A stretch of DNA of 64,000 nt from Streptomyces sp. R21. Lineage in GTDB: Bacteria; Actinomycetota; Actinomycetes; Streptomycetales; Streptomycetaceae. Positions 8,744 through 17,909 of the stretch are shown one piece after another. Under the pieces are notes generated by a model. That model saw nothing but the letters and a program-made list of their open reading frames with translations. It searched no databases and had not been told where the DNA came from. Numbering within the stretch: the first letter of the stretch is position 1; each line of letters begins with the position of its first letter. The stretch spans positions 744,001-808,000 of the forward strand of contig NZ_CP163435.1 in NCBI RefSeq assembly GCF_041051975.1. The letters are read 5' to 3'. The position numbers and the translations under genes are program-made.

Positions 8744-9382
8744 TCAGGACAACTGGCCGTCGTAGTCGGGCAGCTTGTACGTGCGCTCGGCGTGGCCGCC
8801 GACGAGGTCGGTCTCGTTGTTGCCGACGTTGGCGATGATCGTGTAGCCGAGGGACTCGATCTCCGCCCGCTTGCCGGTCTTGTAGGCGCTGACCTCGTCG
8901 AACAGATCGGGCAGGTCGCGGACGTAGAGGCCGGAGACCGGGTAGCCGACGGTCTTCAGGTTCCACTTCGTCTCGGAGTAGATGATGCCCGGCCGGGCGG
9001 TGACGAAGAAGACGGCGACGCCCCGGGAGGCCGCGTACTTGGCGAGCGCGAGGGACGGCTTGAGGGCCGGAGTGGGGAGCTGGTACCAGGGGTGGAAGTC
9101 GGTCTCCAGCGTGGTGTTGTCGATGTCGAAGACGAGGGCCAGCTTCTGCCCCGCGGCGTTCGCGGTGCGCTGCTGGACGTAGGGCGTCGCCTGGTCGATG
9201 ACGGCCTGGACGTCACGCTGCCAGGTGGCGTAGTCGACGTCGGTGCTCGTCGCCGACGCGCTCGCCGCGATCTGGACCGGAGCCGCCGCCGCGGTACCCG
9301 CCGCGGTGACCGTTCCTCCGATCCCCAACGCCACGACCGCCGAAACCGCGCCTATACGGCGGCCCACACCACGTCCTGTCAT
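8744..9382 (-). CDS. Secreted HAD-family acid phosphatase (class B-like)
   Basis: 212 aa. A signal peptide (arginine-rich, then IGAVSAVVALGIGGTVTAAG, AAA site near residue 33) precedes a HAD domain. Motif I is FDIDNTTLE with the nucleophile Asp (about residue 87), motif II is FFVTAR (about 124), and the motif III region YKTGKRAEIE leads to motif IV GNNETD (about 190), whose acidic residue binds magnesium. This is the layout of class B and related extracellular acid phosphatases. It would release phosphate from organic phosphates outside the cell. Confidence 0.78.
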   Translation of the reverse strand: MTGRGVGRRIGAVSAVVALGIGGTVTAAGTAAAAPVQIAASASATSTDVDYATWQRDVQAVIDQATPYVQQRTANAAGQKLALVFDIDNTTLETDFHPWYQLPTPALKPSLALAKYAASRGVAVFFVTARPGIIYSETKWNLKTVGYPVSGLYVRDLPDLFDEVSAYKTGKRAEIESLGYTIIANVGNNETDLVGGHAERTYKLPDYDGQLS

Positions 9383-9642
9383 TCCCGTCCCCTTCGCAGA
9401 TCTTCATGTCTCACAACTTCGGCGCAACGAGGTAGGAGTACCGTCGCCGCGCACGTCATGTTCACGCCCAAGGATGTACGGAGGGCGGCGCAAAAGTTAC
9501 CCCCCGGTAGCGACTTTCTGCCGGTGATCCTCGGCCGCGCGGACATTCCGGATGCGGGGTGGCATGCGTCGGCCTCCCGTGTGAGCCTTGGCTCGCGGGA
9601 GGCGGGCCGCGGTACCGGTACAAAAGAGGAGAGGCGGCTGCA

Positions 9643-11004
9643 ATGGCAATACCGAACATCGTGATCGTGGGCGGCGGATTCGCCGGTGTCGAGACCGCGC
9701 GGGGTCTGGAGCGGGCCCTTTCGCCCGGTCAGGCCCGGGTCACCCTGGTCAGTCCGACGGGGTATCAGCTCTATCTGCCGTTGCTGCCGCATGTCGCCTC
9801 CGGTGTCGTCACCCCGCAGTCCGTGGCGCCCTCGCTGCGCCGGATCCTGCGCCGCACCGAGCTGCTGCCGGGCGGTGTGGTGGGCGTGGACCCGCAGGCC
9901 AAGGTCTGTGTCGTACGCAAGATCACCGGCGGCTTCGTCGACCTGCCGTACGACTATCTGGTGCTCACCCCCGGCAGTGTGACCCGCACCTTCGACATCC
10001 CCGGTCTGCAGGACGAGGCCCGGGGCATGAAGACGCTGGCGCAGGCCGTGTATCTGCGCGACCACGTGATCGCCCAGCTCGACCTGGCCGCGGCCACCTC
10101 GGACGAGGAGGAACGGACGGCGCGGCTGCAGTTCGTGGTGGTCGGCGGCGGCTATGCGGGCGCCGAGACCGTGGCCTGCCTGCAGCGCCTCACCACCGCG
10201 GCGGCCAAGCGCTACCACCCGCGCATCGATCCCTCCCTCATCAAGTGGCACCTGGTCGACGTCGCCCCCAAGCTGCTGCCGGAGCTCGGCGACAAACTGG
10301 GCGCCACCGCGCTGCGCATGCTCACCAAGCGCGGTGTGGAGATCTCCCTCGGCACATCCGTCGCCTCCGTCACGGAGGACAAGGTCACCCTCACCGACGG
10401 CCGGGTGCTGCCCTCGCGGACGCTGGTGTGGACGGCCGGGGTCGCGGCGAGCCCGCTCGTCGACTCCATGGGCGCCGAGACCGTACGCGGCCGGATCGTC
10501 GCCGAGCCCGACTTCACGGTGCCAGGACTGGACGGTGTGTTCGCGCTGGGTGACGCGGCCGCCGTGCCCGACCTGGTCAAGGGCGACGGTTCCTACTGCG
10601 CGCCGACCGCCCAGCACGCCGCCCGGCAGGGGCGGCACGCTGCGAAGAACCTGGCGGCGCTGCTGCGCGGGCAGCCCATGGCGCCGTACAAGCACAAGGA
10701 CCTCGGGCTGGTCGTCGACCTCGGCGGTTACGACGCGGTGTCCAAGCCGCTCGGCATCGGCCTCAAGGGTTTCCCCGCGCAGGTCGTGGCCCGCGGGTAC
10801 CACCTGTACGCGCTGCGCACCGGGGCTGCGCGGTTCCGCACCGGTGCGAACTGGCTCCTCAACTCGGTCGCGGGCGACGACTTCGTGCGCACGGGCTTCC
10901 TCTCCAACAGGGCGGGAACCCTGCGGGACTTCGAGTACACCGACGTGTATCTGACGCCGAAGGAGGTCGCGGCCCGGACCCGCCCCGACAGCGGGGAGGG
11001 CTGA
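9643..11004 (+). CDS. ndh: Type II NADH dehydrogenase (FAD-dependent)
   Basis: 453 aa from the ATG at 9643, which sits behind AAAGAGGAGAGG. FAD is bound by IVIVGGGFAGVETARG at the N terminus, NADH by VVGGGYAGAETV (about residues 164-176), and the second FAD motif is GVFALGDAAAVPD (about 295). The C-terminal part carries LFP-type hydrophobic segments expected for peripheral membrane attachment. NDH-2 enzymes pass electrons from NADH to quinone without pumping protons. Streptomyces carry several paralogues, so the exact acceptor is uncertain. It ends three bases from the converging PfpI gene. Confidence 0.86.
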   Translation: MAIPNIVIVGGGFAGVETARGLERALSPGQARVTLVSPTGYQLYLPLLPHVASGVVTPQSVAPSLRRILRRTELLPGGVVGVDPQAKVCVVRKITGGFVDLPYDYLVLTPGSVTRTFDIPGLQDEARGMKTLAQAVYLRDHVIAQLDLAAATSDEEERTARLQFVVVGGGYAGAETVACLQRLTTAAAKRYHPRIDPSLIKWHLVDVAPKLLPELGDKLGATALRMLTKRGVEISLGTSVASVTEDKVTLTDGRVLPSRTLVWTAGVAASPLVDSMGAETVRGRIVAEPDFTVPGLDGVFALGDAAAVPDLVKGDGSYCAPTAQHAARQGRHAAKNLAALLRGQPMAPYKHKDLGLVVDLGGYDAVSKPLGIGLKGFPAQVVARGYHLYALRTGAARFRTGANWLLNSVAGDDFVRTGFLSNRAGTLRDFEYTDVYLTPKEVAARTRPDSGEG

Positions 11005-11007
11005 CCC

Positions 11008-11766
11008 TCAGCCCACTGCGGGGCTCCCCAGCAGGGCGAGATAGCGGCGGGCGAAGAGATAGGCGTCCCCGGGCCAGCGGGCCGAGAGGTAGTGGCCGTC
11101 CTCGACGACGAAGGCGTGCGTGTCGTCGTTGGCGGTCCCGCGCCGGGTCAGGGTGCGCGGACCTCGTGCGAACTGGGCGTCCGGGGCGCCTAGGGCCGAC
11201 CTGACCTCGTCCTCGACATAGGCCGGATAGGTGCGGTAGTAGCGGCCGAGACGCCAGGCGGTGGTCAAGTAGGCCGTACGTTCCATGTACTTGGGCAGGC
11301 AGGTGGTGCGCCGGCCGGCGATGACACTGCGGCCCGTCGCGGTGTCACGTGAGCGGGCGAGGACGAGAACGCCGTGGCAGATGGCGCCGACGGGCCGCTC
11401 AAGTGCCCAGAAGCGCGCGACCTGTTCCTGAAGGGCCGCCGAGCCGAGGTACTGGCGCATGCCCGGTGCATGGCCGCCCGGCAGCAGCAGCCCGTCGAAC
11501 TCCCCGACCTCGATGTCCGCCCAGGACACGGTGGCGGTGAACTCCGGTACTGCGGTGAGCTCTTGGTAGAACCGCCGGGGTTCCTCGTCGGCGCCGAGCT
11601 GCCCGAAGAGCACGCCGGTCAGCAGGCGCGGATCCGCCGCCGGCCGGGTGCCCGCCCGCTCGGTGGCGAGGACGACCTCGTGGCCCGCGTCGGTGAGCAG
11701 ACGCCACGGCACGGCTACTTCGGTGACGTCGAAATCGCGGTCGGGGACCGGCATCAGCACACGCAT
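11008..11766 (-). CDS. DJ-1/PfpI family protein
   Basis: 252 aa from the ATG at 11766, the point where the conserved MRVLMPVPDRDFDVTEV strand begins; the frame is open 48 bases further but without family similarity. The nucleophile elbow is VGAICHGVLVLA with the Cys near residue 124 and a preceding LLLPGGHAPGMRQYL glycine-rich loop containing an acidic partner upstream. The family includes glyoxalase III, chaperones and amidotransferase-like hydrolases; the role here is not determined. It is divergent from a DUF3800 gene with 65 bases between. Confidence 0.8.
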   Translation of the reverse strand: MRVLMPVPDRDFDVTEVAVPWRLLTDAGHEVVLATERAGTRPAADPRLLTGVLFGQLGADEEPRRFYQELTAVPEFTATVSWADIEVGEFDGLLLPGGHAPGMRQYLGSAALQEQVARFWALERPVGAICHGVLVLARSRDTATGRSVIAGRRTTCLPKYMERTAYLTTAWRLGRYYRTYPAYVEDEVRSALGAPDAQFARGPRTLTRRGTANDDTHAFVVEDGHYLSARWPGDAYLFARRYLALLGSPAVG

Positions 11767-11831
11767 GTGCACATGATGGCAGGGGGCACGTGGGGCGATG
11801 CTGTTCCTGGACACAGCGAAGGAGGCGGGCC

Positions 11832-12866
11832 GTGAGGGATGACGGCGACCGGGCAGAGCGCGGTGGGGCGCCGCCCGATGCCCGGTGCGCGGGGCAGGTT
11901 CTCGAGGTCGCCTGTGACGAGTCGGGGTCCGACGGGGAGAACCTCACCCGTGGGAACACCGACGTGTTCGCGCACGCCAGTGTGCATCTGCCGATGGAGT
12001 CCGCCGCGGACCACGTTCAGGAGGTGCGGGACCGCATCCGCTCGCCGGCGGAGGTGTACAAGGCGAACCACCTGCTGCGGGAGAAGCACCGGCCGGTGCT
12101 GGAATGGCTGCTCGGTCCGTCCGGGCCTGTATACGGGCGCGCGTATGTCCATCTGACCGACAAGTCGTTCCTCGTCGTGGACAGGGTGGTGGACCTGCTC
12201 GTGGGGGACGGCGGGGCGACGGCCCTCACTCTCTACCGCGAGGGCCCGCGCGTCTACGGCAACGAGCGCTGGCAGGAATTCCTGGACTCCTGCAACGACC
12301 TGATGCGCACCCGCTACAACGGCGAAGTGGGCACGCCGGTCGACTCGTTCTTCCGTGTCGTGGACGTCCTGAGCCGTGCCGGCGCCGACGACCGGGTGGG
12401 CGAGATCATGGCGTTGCTCGGGCGGTCCCGCTCGCGCGCCGAGTCCTTCCGGGCCGGGATGCTCCATGCCCCCGCCATGATTCCCGTGCTCAATCCGCTG
12501 CTTCCGGCGATCGTCGACACGGCCGCCCACTGGAGTGCCGGCGGGCGGCGCGTCCTGCTGGTCCACGACCGGCAGAACATGCTCACCGAAGAGCGGATCG
12601 CCTGGATCCGGCGGGCGTCGCGGCTGCAAGGGCTCACGCTGGTCGACTCGCGCGAGGACGCGCGGGTCCAACTGGCCGATTTCCTCGCCGGAATCGCCCG
12701 CAAGATCGCCTCGGACGAGCTCAACGAACGGGGCGATCCGCACCTGACCGCGCTGCTGCGGCCCTACGTCGGCGCGTCCTCCGTCTGGGGCGACGACCGC
12801 AGCGCGGCCCTGCTGCGGCCACCCAATCTCTCCCCCAGGGGCGCAAGGGGCAACTCGGCCGTCTAG
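11832..12866 (+). CDS. DUF3800-like protein
   Basis: 344 aa from the GTG at 11832, chosen because GGAGG lies six bases before it. The hallmark is LEVACDESGSDGEN near the N terminus: an acidic strand of the DESG type found in DUF3800, a family with an RNase H-like fold. A second acidic strand, LLVHDRQNMLT, and an ADFLAGIARKI helix follow at about 238 and 278, as expected for that fold. It may act on nucleic acid, but this is family-level inference. It precedes a methyltransferase by 55 bases, so the two may be co-transcribed. Confidence 0.66.
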   Translation: MRDDGDRAERGGAPPDARCAGQVLEVACDESGSDGENLTRGNTDVFAHASVHLPMESAADHVQEVRDRIRSPAEVYKANHLLREKHRPVLEWLLGPSGPVYGRAYVHLTDKSFLVVDRVVDLLVGDGGATALTLYREGPRVYGNERWQEFLDSCNDLMRTRYNGEVGTPVDSFFRVVDVLSRAGADDRVGEIMALLGRSRSRAESFRAGMLHAPAMIPVLNPLLPAIVDTAAHWSAGGRRVLLVHDRQNMLTEERIAWIRRASRLQGLTLVDSREDARVQLADFLAGIARKIASDELNERGDPHLTALLRPYVGASSVWGDDRSAALLRPPNLSPRGARGNSAV

Positions 12867-12921
12867 ATTGCCAGTTGACACCGCATTTCAGGACCTCTTC
12901 GCAACTCCAGGAGCTGAACCC

Positions 12922-13752
12922 GTGACCGAGAACCCGGCAGCCGCGGAACACCCCTCCGAGTCGGTGCGCAGCCGCATCATCACGACGCAGCCGCACACGG
13001 CCCGGATATGGAACTACTGGCTGGGTGGCAAGGACAACTACGAGGTCGACCGGGCGGCCGGGGACCAGATCCGTCAACTGCACCCGGGCATCGGCGACTA
13101 CGCGCAGGCCGACCGGCTGTTCCTGGGCCGCGCCGTGAGCCACCTGGTCGCCGACCGCGGGATCCGCCAGTTCCTCGACATCGGCACCGGCCTGCCGACC
13201 GCGGACAACACGCACGAGGTCGCCCAGCGGCTCGCCCCGGACGCGCGGATCGTGTACGTCGACAACGACCCGCTGGTGCTGGCGCACGCCCGCGCGCTGC
13301 TCACCAGCACGCCCGAGGGCAGCACGGACTACCTCGACGAGGACCTCCGCAATGTGGACGCCATCCTCGAACATGCCTCCAAGACGCTGGACTTCAGCCA
13401 GCCGGTCGGCCTGGTGCTCCTCGGTGTCGTCATCTTCATCGGCGACGACGACGAGGCGTACTCCATCGTGCGGCGTCTGCTGGACGCACTGCCGTCGGGC
13501 AGCCACCTCGTCCTCTCGCACACGATCACCAGCCCGGCGATGCCCGACGTGGACGACGCCGTCGCCTTCTGGAACGAGCACGGCACCCCCAAGCTGACCC
13601 AGCGCACTCCCGAGGCGGTCGCCCGCTTCTTCGACGGGCTCGAGCTCCTCGAACCGGGTGTCGTGTCCTGCTCGCGCTGGCGGCCGGAGAACACCGACGG
13701 GGCCGAGCCGGACGAGGTCGCGATGTTCGGCGGGGTGGGCCGCAAGGCCTGA
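12922..13752 (+). CDS. SAM-dependent methyltransferase, PF04672 family
   Basis: 276 aa from the GTG at 12922, which has AGGAG eight bases upstream; the frame also opens at a TTG at 12868 with poor support. Family signatures are TARIWNYWLGGKDNYEVDR at the N terminus, FLDIGTGLPTADNTHEVAQ (SAM-binding glycine loop), IVYVDNDPLVLAHARALL (acidic residue contacting ribose) and PSGSHLVLSHTI. This family is very abundant in Streptomyces and mostly of unknown substrate. Its placement next to a DUF3800 gene gives no further clue. Confidence 0.86.
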   Translation: MTENPAAAEHPSESVRSRIITTQPHTARIWNYWLGGKDNYEVDRAAGDQIRQLHPGIGDYAQADRLFLGRAVSHLVADRGIRQFLDIGTGLPTADNTHEVAQRLAPDARIVYVDNDPLVLAHARALLTSTPEGSTDYLDEDLRNVDAILEHASKTLDFSQPVGLVLLGVVIFIGDDDEAYSIVRRLLDALPSGSHLVLSHTITSPAMPDVDDAVAFWNEHGTPKLTQRTPEAVARFFDGLELLEPGVVSCSRWRPENTDGAEPDEVAMFGGVGRKA

Positions 13753-13882
13753 CGGCGGACGCCGTTGATGTACGGCGTTTCGGAGTGAACGCAGTGGCGT
13801 CACCGCACGTAAGGGAGAAGGGTGCTCAAGACCGGGGCCCCTGCGGTGGTGACGCCGTGCAGTTCGGCTTCGGGAGCCATGG

Positions 13883-15262
13883 ATGAAGCACGCACGACGA
13901 CGGATCGTCCGACGGGGGGCGCGATTCGCGGCCGTCGGCGGGCTGCTCTACGGAGGGCTGATGGTGACGCACGCGATGGCGAGCGAACCCTCCGACACGT
14001 CGCGTGCCACCGCGAGTTCCGCCCAGGCCGCCGCCTCCATGGGCACCGACCTGGTCACGCGCCTGGGCACCGCCCGGACCGCGGGCAGCTGGATCGCCAC
14101 CGACGGCCGGCCCGTGGTCGCGGTGACCGACGCGGGCGCCGCGGCCGAGGTGACGAAGGCGGGGGCGCGCGCCAAGGTCGTGGACTTCAGCATGCAGGAC
14201 CTCAAGTCCGCGACCCAGACCCTGAGTTCATCACCGCGGGTGGCGGGCACCGCGTGGGCCGTGGACTACACCCACAACGAGGTGGTGGTGCAGGCCGACA
14301 GCACCGTCTCCGCCTCCGACTGGTCGCGGCTGACGAAGGTCGCCGACGGCATCGGGGGTTCCGTGCGCATGGAGCGCACCCAGGGCACCTTCACCACCCG
14401 GCTGAACGGCGCGCAGCCGATGTTCTCCACCGGCGGGCGCTGCTCGGCGGGCTTCAACGTGACCAACGGCCAGAACCAGTTCATCCTGACAGCCGGGCAC
14501 TGCGGACCGGCCGGCTCGATCTGGTTCGCCGACAACCAGGGTTCCCAGCAGCTGGGCCGGACCATCAACCAGGCCTTTCCCGGCAATGACTTCTCCCTGA
14601 TCCAGTACGACAGCGGGCAGGCGGGCGCCGGGAGCAACGTCGTGGCCATCGGCGGCGGCCAGGGCGTCCGGATCGTCGGGGCCGCCGATCCGACGGTCGG
14701 CCAGCGGGTCTTCCGCAGCGGGAGCACCAGTGGGATGCACGACGGGCAGGTGACCGCGCTCAACGCGACGGTGAACTACCCCGAGGGCACGGTCACCGGG
14801 CTCATCGAGACCACGGTGTGCGCCGAACCCGGGGACAGCGGCGGCCCCTTGTTCTCCGAGGGGGTCGCGCTCGGGGTGACCTCGGGCGGCAACGGGGACT
14901 GCAAGACGGGCGGTACGACGTTCTTCCAGCCGGTGACCAAGGCCATGAGCACGCTGGGGGTGCAGTTGGCCGGGCTGCCGGGGGCCTCCGCGGGCGGGGC
15001 CGCGGCCTCCGCGGCGCCGTCGTCCTCGGCCTCGCAGGGGGCGGCCATCGCGCCGAGCTCGGTCGCGCCGGGTTCGGTCGAGGCGGTCGGTACGTCCGGG
15101 ACCGCGCAGACACTGGTCTCGCGGCTCACGGACCCGAAGAACATCGGCCCGGGCCTGCTGGTGATCGCGGGAAGCCTCGTCGCCCTGGTGGCCACGAGGT
15201 ACATCCGCACGGAGCAGGAGCGCAACCGGTACCGTCGCGCGTTCTCACAGAGTTGGGGGTGA
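13883..15262 (+). CDS. Membrane-tethered S1 (streptogrisin-like) serine protease
   Basis: 459 aa. An N-terminal export signal (residues about 1-35) is followed by a propeptide-like region and a chymotrypsin-type domain. The catalytic triad is visible: His in FILTAGHCG (about 207), Asp in NDFSLIQYD (about 236) and Ser in CAEPGDSGGPLF (about 320). Cysteine pairs flank His and Ser. After a low-complexity Ala/Ser/Pro linker (about 365-410) there is a hydrophobic segment, GPGLLVIAGSLVALVA (about 426-441), and a basic tail. The enzyme is therefore probably held on the outer face of the membrane rather than released, unlike ordinary streptogrisins. Confidence 0.87.
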   Translation: MKHARRRIVRRGARFAAVGGLLYGGLMVTHAMASEPSDTSRATASSAQAAASMGTDLVTRLGTARTAGSWIATDGRPVVAVTDAGAAAEVTKAGARAKVVDFSMQDLKSATQTLSSSPRVAGTAWAVDYTHNEVVVQADSTVSASDWSRLTKVADGIGGSVRMERTQGTFTTRLNGAQPMFSTGGRCSAGFNVTNGQNQFILTAGHCGPAGSIWFADNQGSQQLGRTINQAFPGNDFSLIQYDSGQAGAGSNVVAIGGGQGVRIVGAADPTVGQRVFRSGSTSGMHDGQVTALNATVNYPEGTVTGLIETTVCAEPGDSGGPLFSEGVALGVTSGGNGDCKTGGTTFFQPVTKAMSTLGVQLAGLPGASAGGAAASAAPSSSASQGAAIAPSSVAPGSVEAVGTSGTAQTLVSRLTDPKNIGPGLLVIAGSLVALVATRYIRTEQERNRYRRAFSQSWG

Positions 15263-15303
15263 TCCGGGGCCGAGGACGGCGCCCCGCGGGGCTTCGCCTC
15301 GCG

Positions 15304-15477
15304 TCACGCCACCTTGGTGGGTTGGGGAGCGGCCGCCGCCCATTCCGTGACCAGCCGCTGGTACTCCCGCCGCTCGTCGATGTTCAGCGTCCCGCCCGCC
15401 CGGAACCACAGGGCCCGGATCTCCTCGTTGACCTCGGCTGCGGAACGCTCCGAGGCGGAGTCAGGAGTGATGGACAT
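15304..15477 (-). CDS. Small conserved-type protein, leaderless start
   Basis: 57 aa, mostly helical and charged (AEVNEEIRALWFRAGGTLNI, DERREYQRLVTEW). There is no ribosome site. Instead TATGCT sits seven bases before the ATG at 15477, the spacing of a leaderless transcript, which favours this start over the in-frame ATG at 15489. No domain is recognised. It lies between the protease gene and the ROK regulator. A short GC hairpin at 15281-15292 lies just past its stop. Confidence 0.6.
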   Translation of the reverse strand: MSITPDSASERSAAEVNEEIRALWFRAGGTLNIDERREYQRLVTEWAAAAPQPTKVA

Positions 15478-15592
15478 GGTGTGAAGCATACGGGGATCGA
15501 CGTGAAGGCGATGTGAGTAATCGTACGTCTCGCAACATTACGGACCGTGAAGCTGATCACTCTCGATCATCACCGTGCGGCAAGGCCCCAGT

Positions 15593-16753
15593 TCAGGCCT
15601 GGGCGGAACCGAGCACGAGCACCTGGATCGCCAACACCGCCGCTCCGCGCGCCCAGTCGTGGAAGTCGGACACCTTCGTCTCCAGGTCGACCGGGGCGGC
15701 CAGCGGATGCCGGTGGGCCCGGAGGGTCTCCTCAACCGTCCGGCCGGCCACCTCCATGAGTCCGACGCCCTCGCCGGCGAGCAGGATCTTCTGCGGCATG
15801 GCGAAGTTGGCGATCTGCGCGACCAGGGTGCCCAGGGCGTGTGCCGCCTCGTCGACGACGCGCAACGGCATGGGTTCCCCGGCGGCGGCGAGGGCGAGGA
15901 TCTCCTCGTAGGTCCGGTCGTGGCCGGTGGCCGCCTGAACCTGGTAGCGGATGTTGGGGATGGTCAACAGCGAGACAGCGCTGCCGCGTTCGCCGTCAGG
16001 GGTGAGCGGGCCGTCCGGGCGGAGGATCCAGTGGCGGCCGAAGCCGCGGTCCTCCTCGGCGCAGGGCACCCGTTTGCCGCCCAGGACGAGCCCGTAGCCG
16101 ATGCCCGCGCCGATGGTGAGGACAACGAAACGGTCGAGGCCCCGGCCGGCGCCGAACCAGGTCTCGGCCTCGACGAGGGCGGCGACGTCGTTCTCGACGA
16201 CCACCCGCAGTCCGGTGCGCTCCTCCACCAGCTCCGCCAGCGGGACGTCGCGCCATCGCAGGAACGGCGATTCGCCGACCACGGCCCGGTCCTGGACGAG
16301 TCCGCCCACGCCGATGCCGATCCCCGCGAGCCGGGGGTGCTCGGCGGCCAGTTCGGCGGTCATCTCCCCCAGCAGGTCGGCGACTTGGGCCGGGTCGTGG
16401 GTGGTGAGCGGGCGGTCGTGGCGGGCGACGATGTCGCTCCTGAGGGTGGTGACGACGCCGTAGACCATGTCATCGGTGATCTTGAAGCCGATGAAGGAGC
16501 GGGACTCGGCGACGACGTCCAGCGGTTGCGAGGGGCGGCCCTGCCGGGCCTCTGCCAGGGTGCCGCCTTCGGGGACCTCGACCAGCAGGCCGGATTCGAT
16601 CAGCGGCTTGGTCAGCCGGGTGAGGCTGCCCGCCGAGAGGTTCAGCCGCCGGGCGAGTTCGGTGCGCGACAGCGGGCCGTGGACGAGCACCTCGATCGCC
16701 ACCGAGCGTTCACCGGAGCTCAGCGGCAGCCAACTGGCGGCGCGTGTGGTCAT
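15593..16753 (-). CDS. ROK-family transcriptional regulator
   Basis: 386 aa from the ATG at 16753. An N-terminal winged helix (about residues 12-70; SRTELARRLNLSAGSLTRLT) is joined to a sugar-kinase-like ROK domain with LAGIGIGVGGLVQDR (about 138), VENDVAALVEAE (about 190) and FVVLTIGAGIGYGLVLGGK (ROK ATP-fold strand). The metal-binding HxCxC cluster of ROK proteins is not evident in the expected segment, so a pure repressor role is likely. It is divergent from ABC sugar transport genes with 175 bases between and is the obvious candidate regulator. Confidence 0.87.
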   Translation of the reverse strand: MTTRAASWLPLSSGERSVAIEVLVHGPLSRTELARRLNLSAGSLTRLTKPLIESGLLVEVPEGGTLAEARQGRPSQPLDVVAESRSFIGFKITDDMVYGVVTTLRSDIVARHDRPLTTHDPAQVADLLGEMTAELAAEHPRLAGIGIGVGGLVQDRAVVGESPFLRWRDVPLAELVEERTGLRVVVENDVAALVEAETWFGAGRGLDRFVVLTIGAGIGYGLVLGGKRVPCAEEDRGFGRHWILRPDGPLTPDGERGSAVSLLTIPNIRYQVQAATGHDRTYEEILALAAAGEPMPLRVVDEAAHALGTLVAQIANFAMPQKILLAGEGVGLMEVAGRTVEETLRAHRHPLAAPVDLETKVSDFHDWARGAAVLAIQVLVLGSAQA

Positions 16754-16775
16754 GAGGCTCAGACTCCCGCAAGAT

Positions 16776-16888
16776 TTCTTTCGCAGTGGAACTAATAGGT
16801 ACCGCAGGAGCCACCTTAGACCGTTACATCCGGCCAGGAAAAGATGTGTGCACGACCCTTGACGGCTCGATTCTTTCGCCGCAAAAGT
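16776..16888. promoter_or_regulatory. Shared ROK / ABC operon control region with repeated TTCTTTCGC
   Basis: The nine-base word TTCTTTCGC occurs at 16776-16784 and again at 16871-16879. The second copy lies in the spacer of a plus-strand promoter-like pair, TTGACG (16859-16864) and AAAAGT (16883-16888, 18-base spacer). The first copy lies close to the ROK gene start, so one regulator could act on both sides. Both words point the same way rather than forming one palindrome. Operator function is inferred from position only. Confidence 0.45.
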
Positions 16889-16928
16889 AAGTGGCCCCAG
16901 GACGAGCCGCCGCCGAGGGAGTCTCCCC

Positions 16929-17894
16929 ATGACCGTCGCCTCCAGCAGCCCACCGTCGCGCCTCCCACTGCGCGGCGCCGAAGGGGCACAGCCCAAGCCG
17001 AAGACGCACCGGATCCGAGCAGGCGCCGAGCACGGGGACGGGCCGCTCGCGGCGCTCTTCGTCGCCCCGGCCATGCTCGGCTTCCTGGTGTTCCTGCTCT
17101 GGCCGACGCTGCGGGGCGTCTACCTCAGCTTCACCCGCTTCAATCTGCTCACTCCGGCGAAGTGGGTGGGGCTCGACAACTACGTGCGGATGGTGCACGA
17201 CCCCATCTTCTGGGACTCGCTCAAGGTCACCGTCGAGTACGTCCTCATCAACATCGGCGTCCAGACGGTCTCTGCCCTCGCCATCGCCGTCCTGCTCCAG
17301 CGCCTCACGCAGTCGGCGGTGCTGCGCGGGATCGTGCTGACGCCGTACCTGATGTCGAACGTCGTCGCCGGCATCGTCTGGCTCTGGATCCTCGACACCC
17401 AGCTCGGCATCGGCAACGAGATCATCGGGGCGCTGGGCTTCGACCGCATACCCTTCCTCGCCGACGAGACATGGGCGATCCCGACGATCGCATTGATCAA
17501 CGTGTGGCGGCACGTCGGTTACACGGCGCTGCTTCTGTTCGCCGGCCTCCAGGCCATTCCGAACGACATGTACGAGGCGGCGAAGGTCGACGGGGCGAGC
17601 GAGCGGCGGATGTTCCTGCGGATCACCATGCCGCTGCTGCGGCCGGTGCTCGCGGTCGTCCTGATCATGACGGTGATCGGTTCGTTCCAGGTGTTCGACA
17701 CGGTCGCGGTCACCACCCAGGGCGGTCCGGCGAACGCCACCAACGTGCTGCAGTACTACATCTACGGCTCGGCCTTCGGCCGCTTCCAGTTCGGCTACGC
17801 CTCCGCGATGTCCGTGGCCCTGCTCGTCGTGCTCAGCGCGATCACCTTCGTCCAGTACCGGATCACCCGGGCCGGACAGACCGACCTCGGCTGA
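16929..17894 (+). CDS. ABC sugar transporter permease, MalF-like
   Basis: 321 aa with six hydrophobic segments. The first follows a long polar N terminus (LAALFVAPAMLGFLVFLLW). The EAA loop that contacts the ATPase is EAAKVDGASERRMFLRITMP (about residues 217-236). It imports a sugar together with the next gene's product and the binding protein. The start at 16929 is the first ATG after the control region. No ATPase is encoded nearby, as is common in Streptomyces sugar importers, where the shared ATPase MsiK energises many systems. Confidence 0.9.
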   Translation: MTVASSSPPSRLPLRGAEGAQPKPKTHRIRAGAEHGDGPLAALFVAPAMLGFLVFLLWPTLRGVYLSFTRFNLLTPAKWVGLDNYVRMVHDPIFWDSLKVTVEYVLINIGVQTVSALAIAVLLQRLTQSAVLRGIVLTPYLMSNVVAGIVWLWILDTQLGIGNEIIGALGFDRIPFLADETWAIPTIALINVWRHVGYTALLLFAGLQAIPNDMYEAAKVDGASERRMFLRITMPLLRPVLAVVLIMTVIGSFQVFDTVAVTTQGGPANATNVLQYYIYGSAFGRFQFGYASAMSVALLVVLSAITFVQYRITRAGQTDLG

Positions 17895-17909
17895 CCGGAA
17901 GGAGTCGAC

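Noticed and set aside
15281..15292. Terminator after the serine protease
   Set aside because: GCCCCGCGGGGC gives only a short hairpin without a T run; too weak to list alone.
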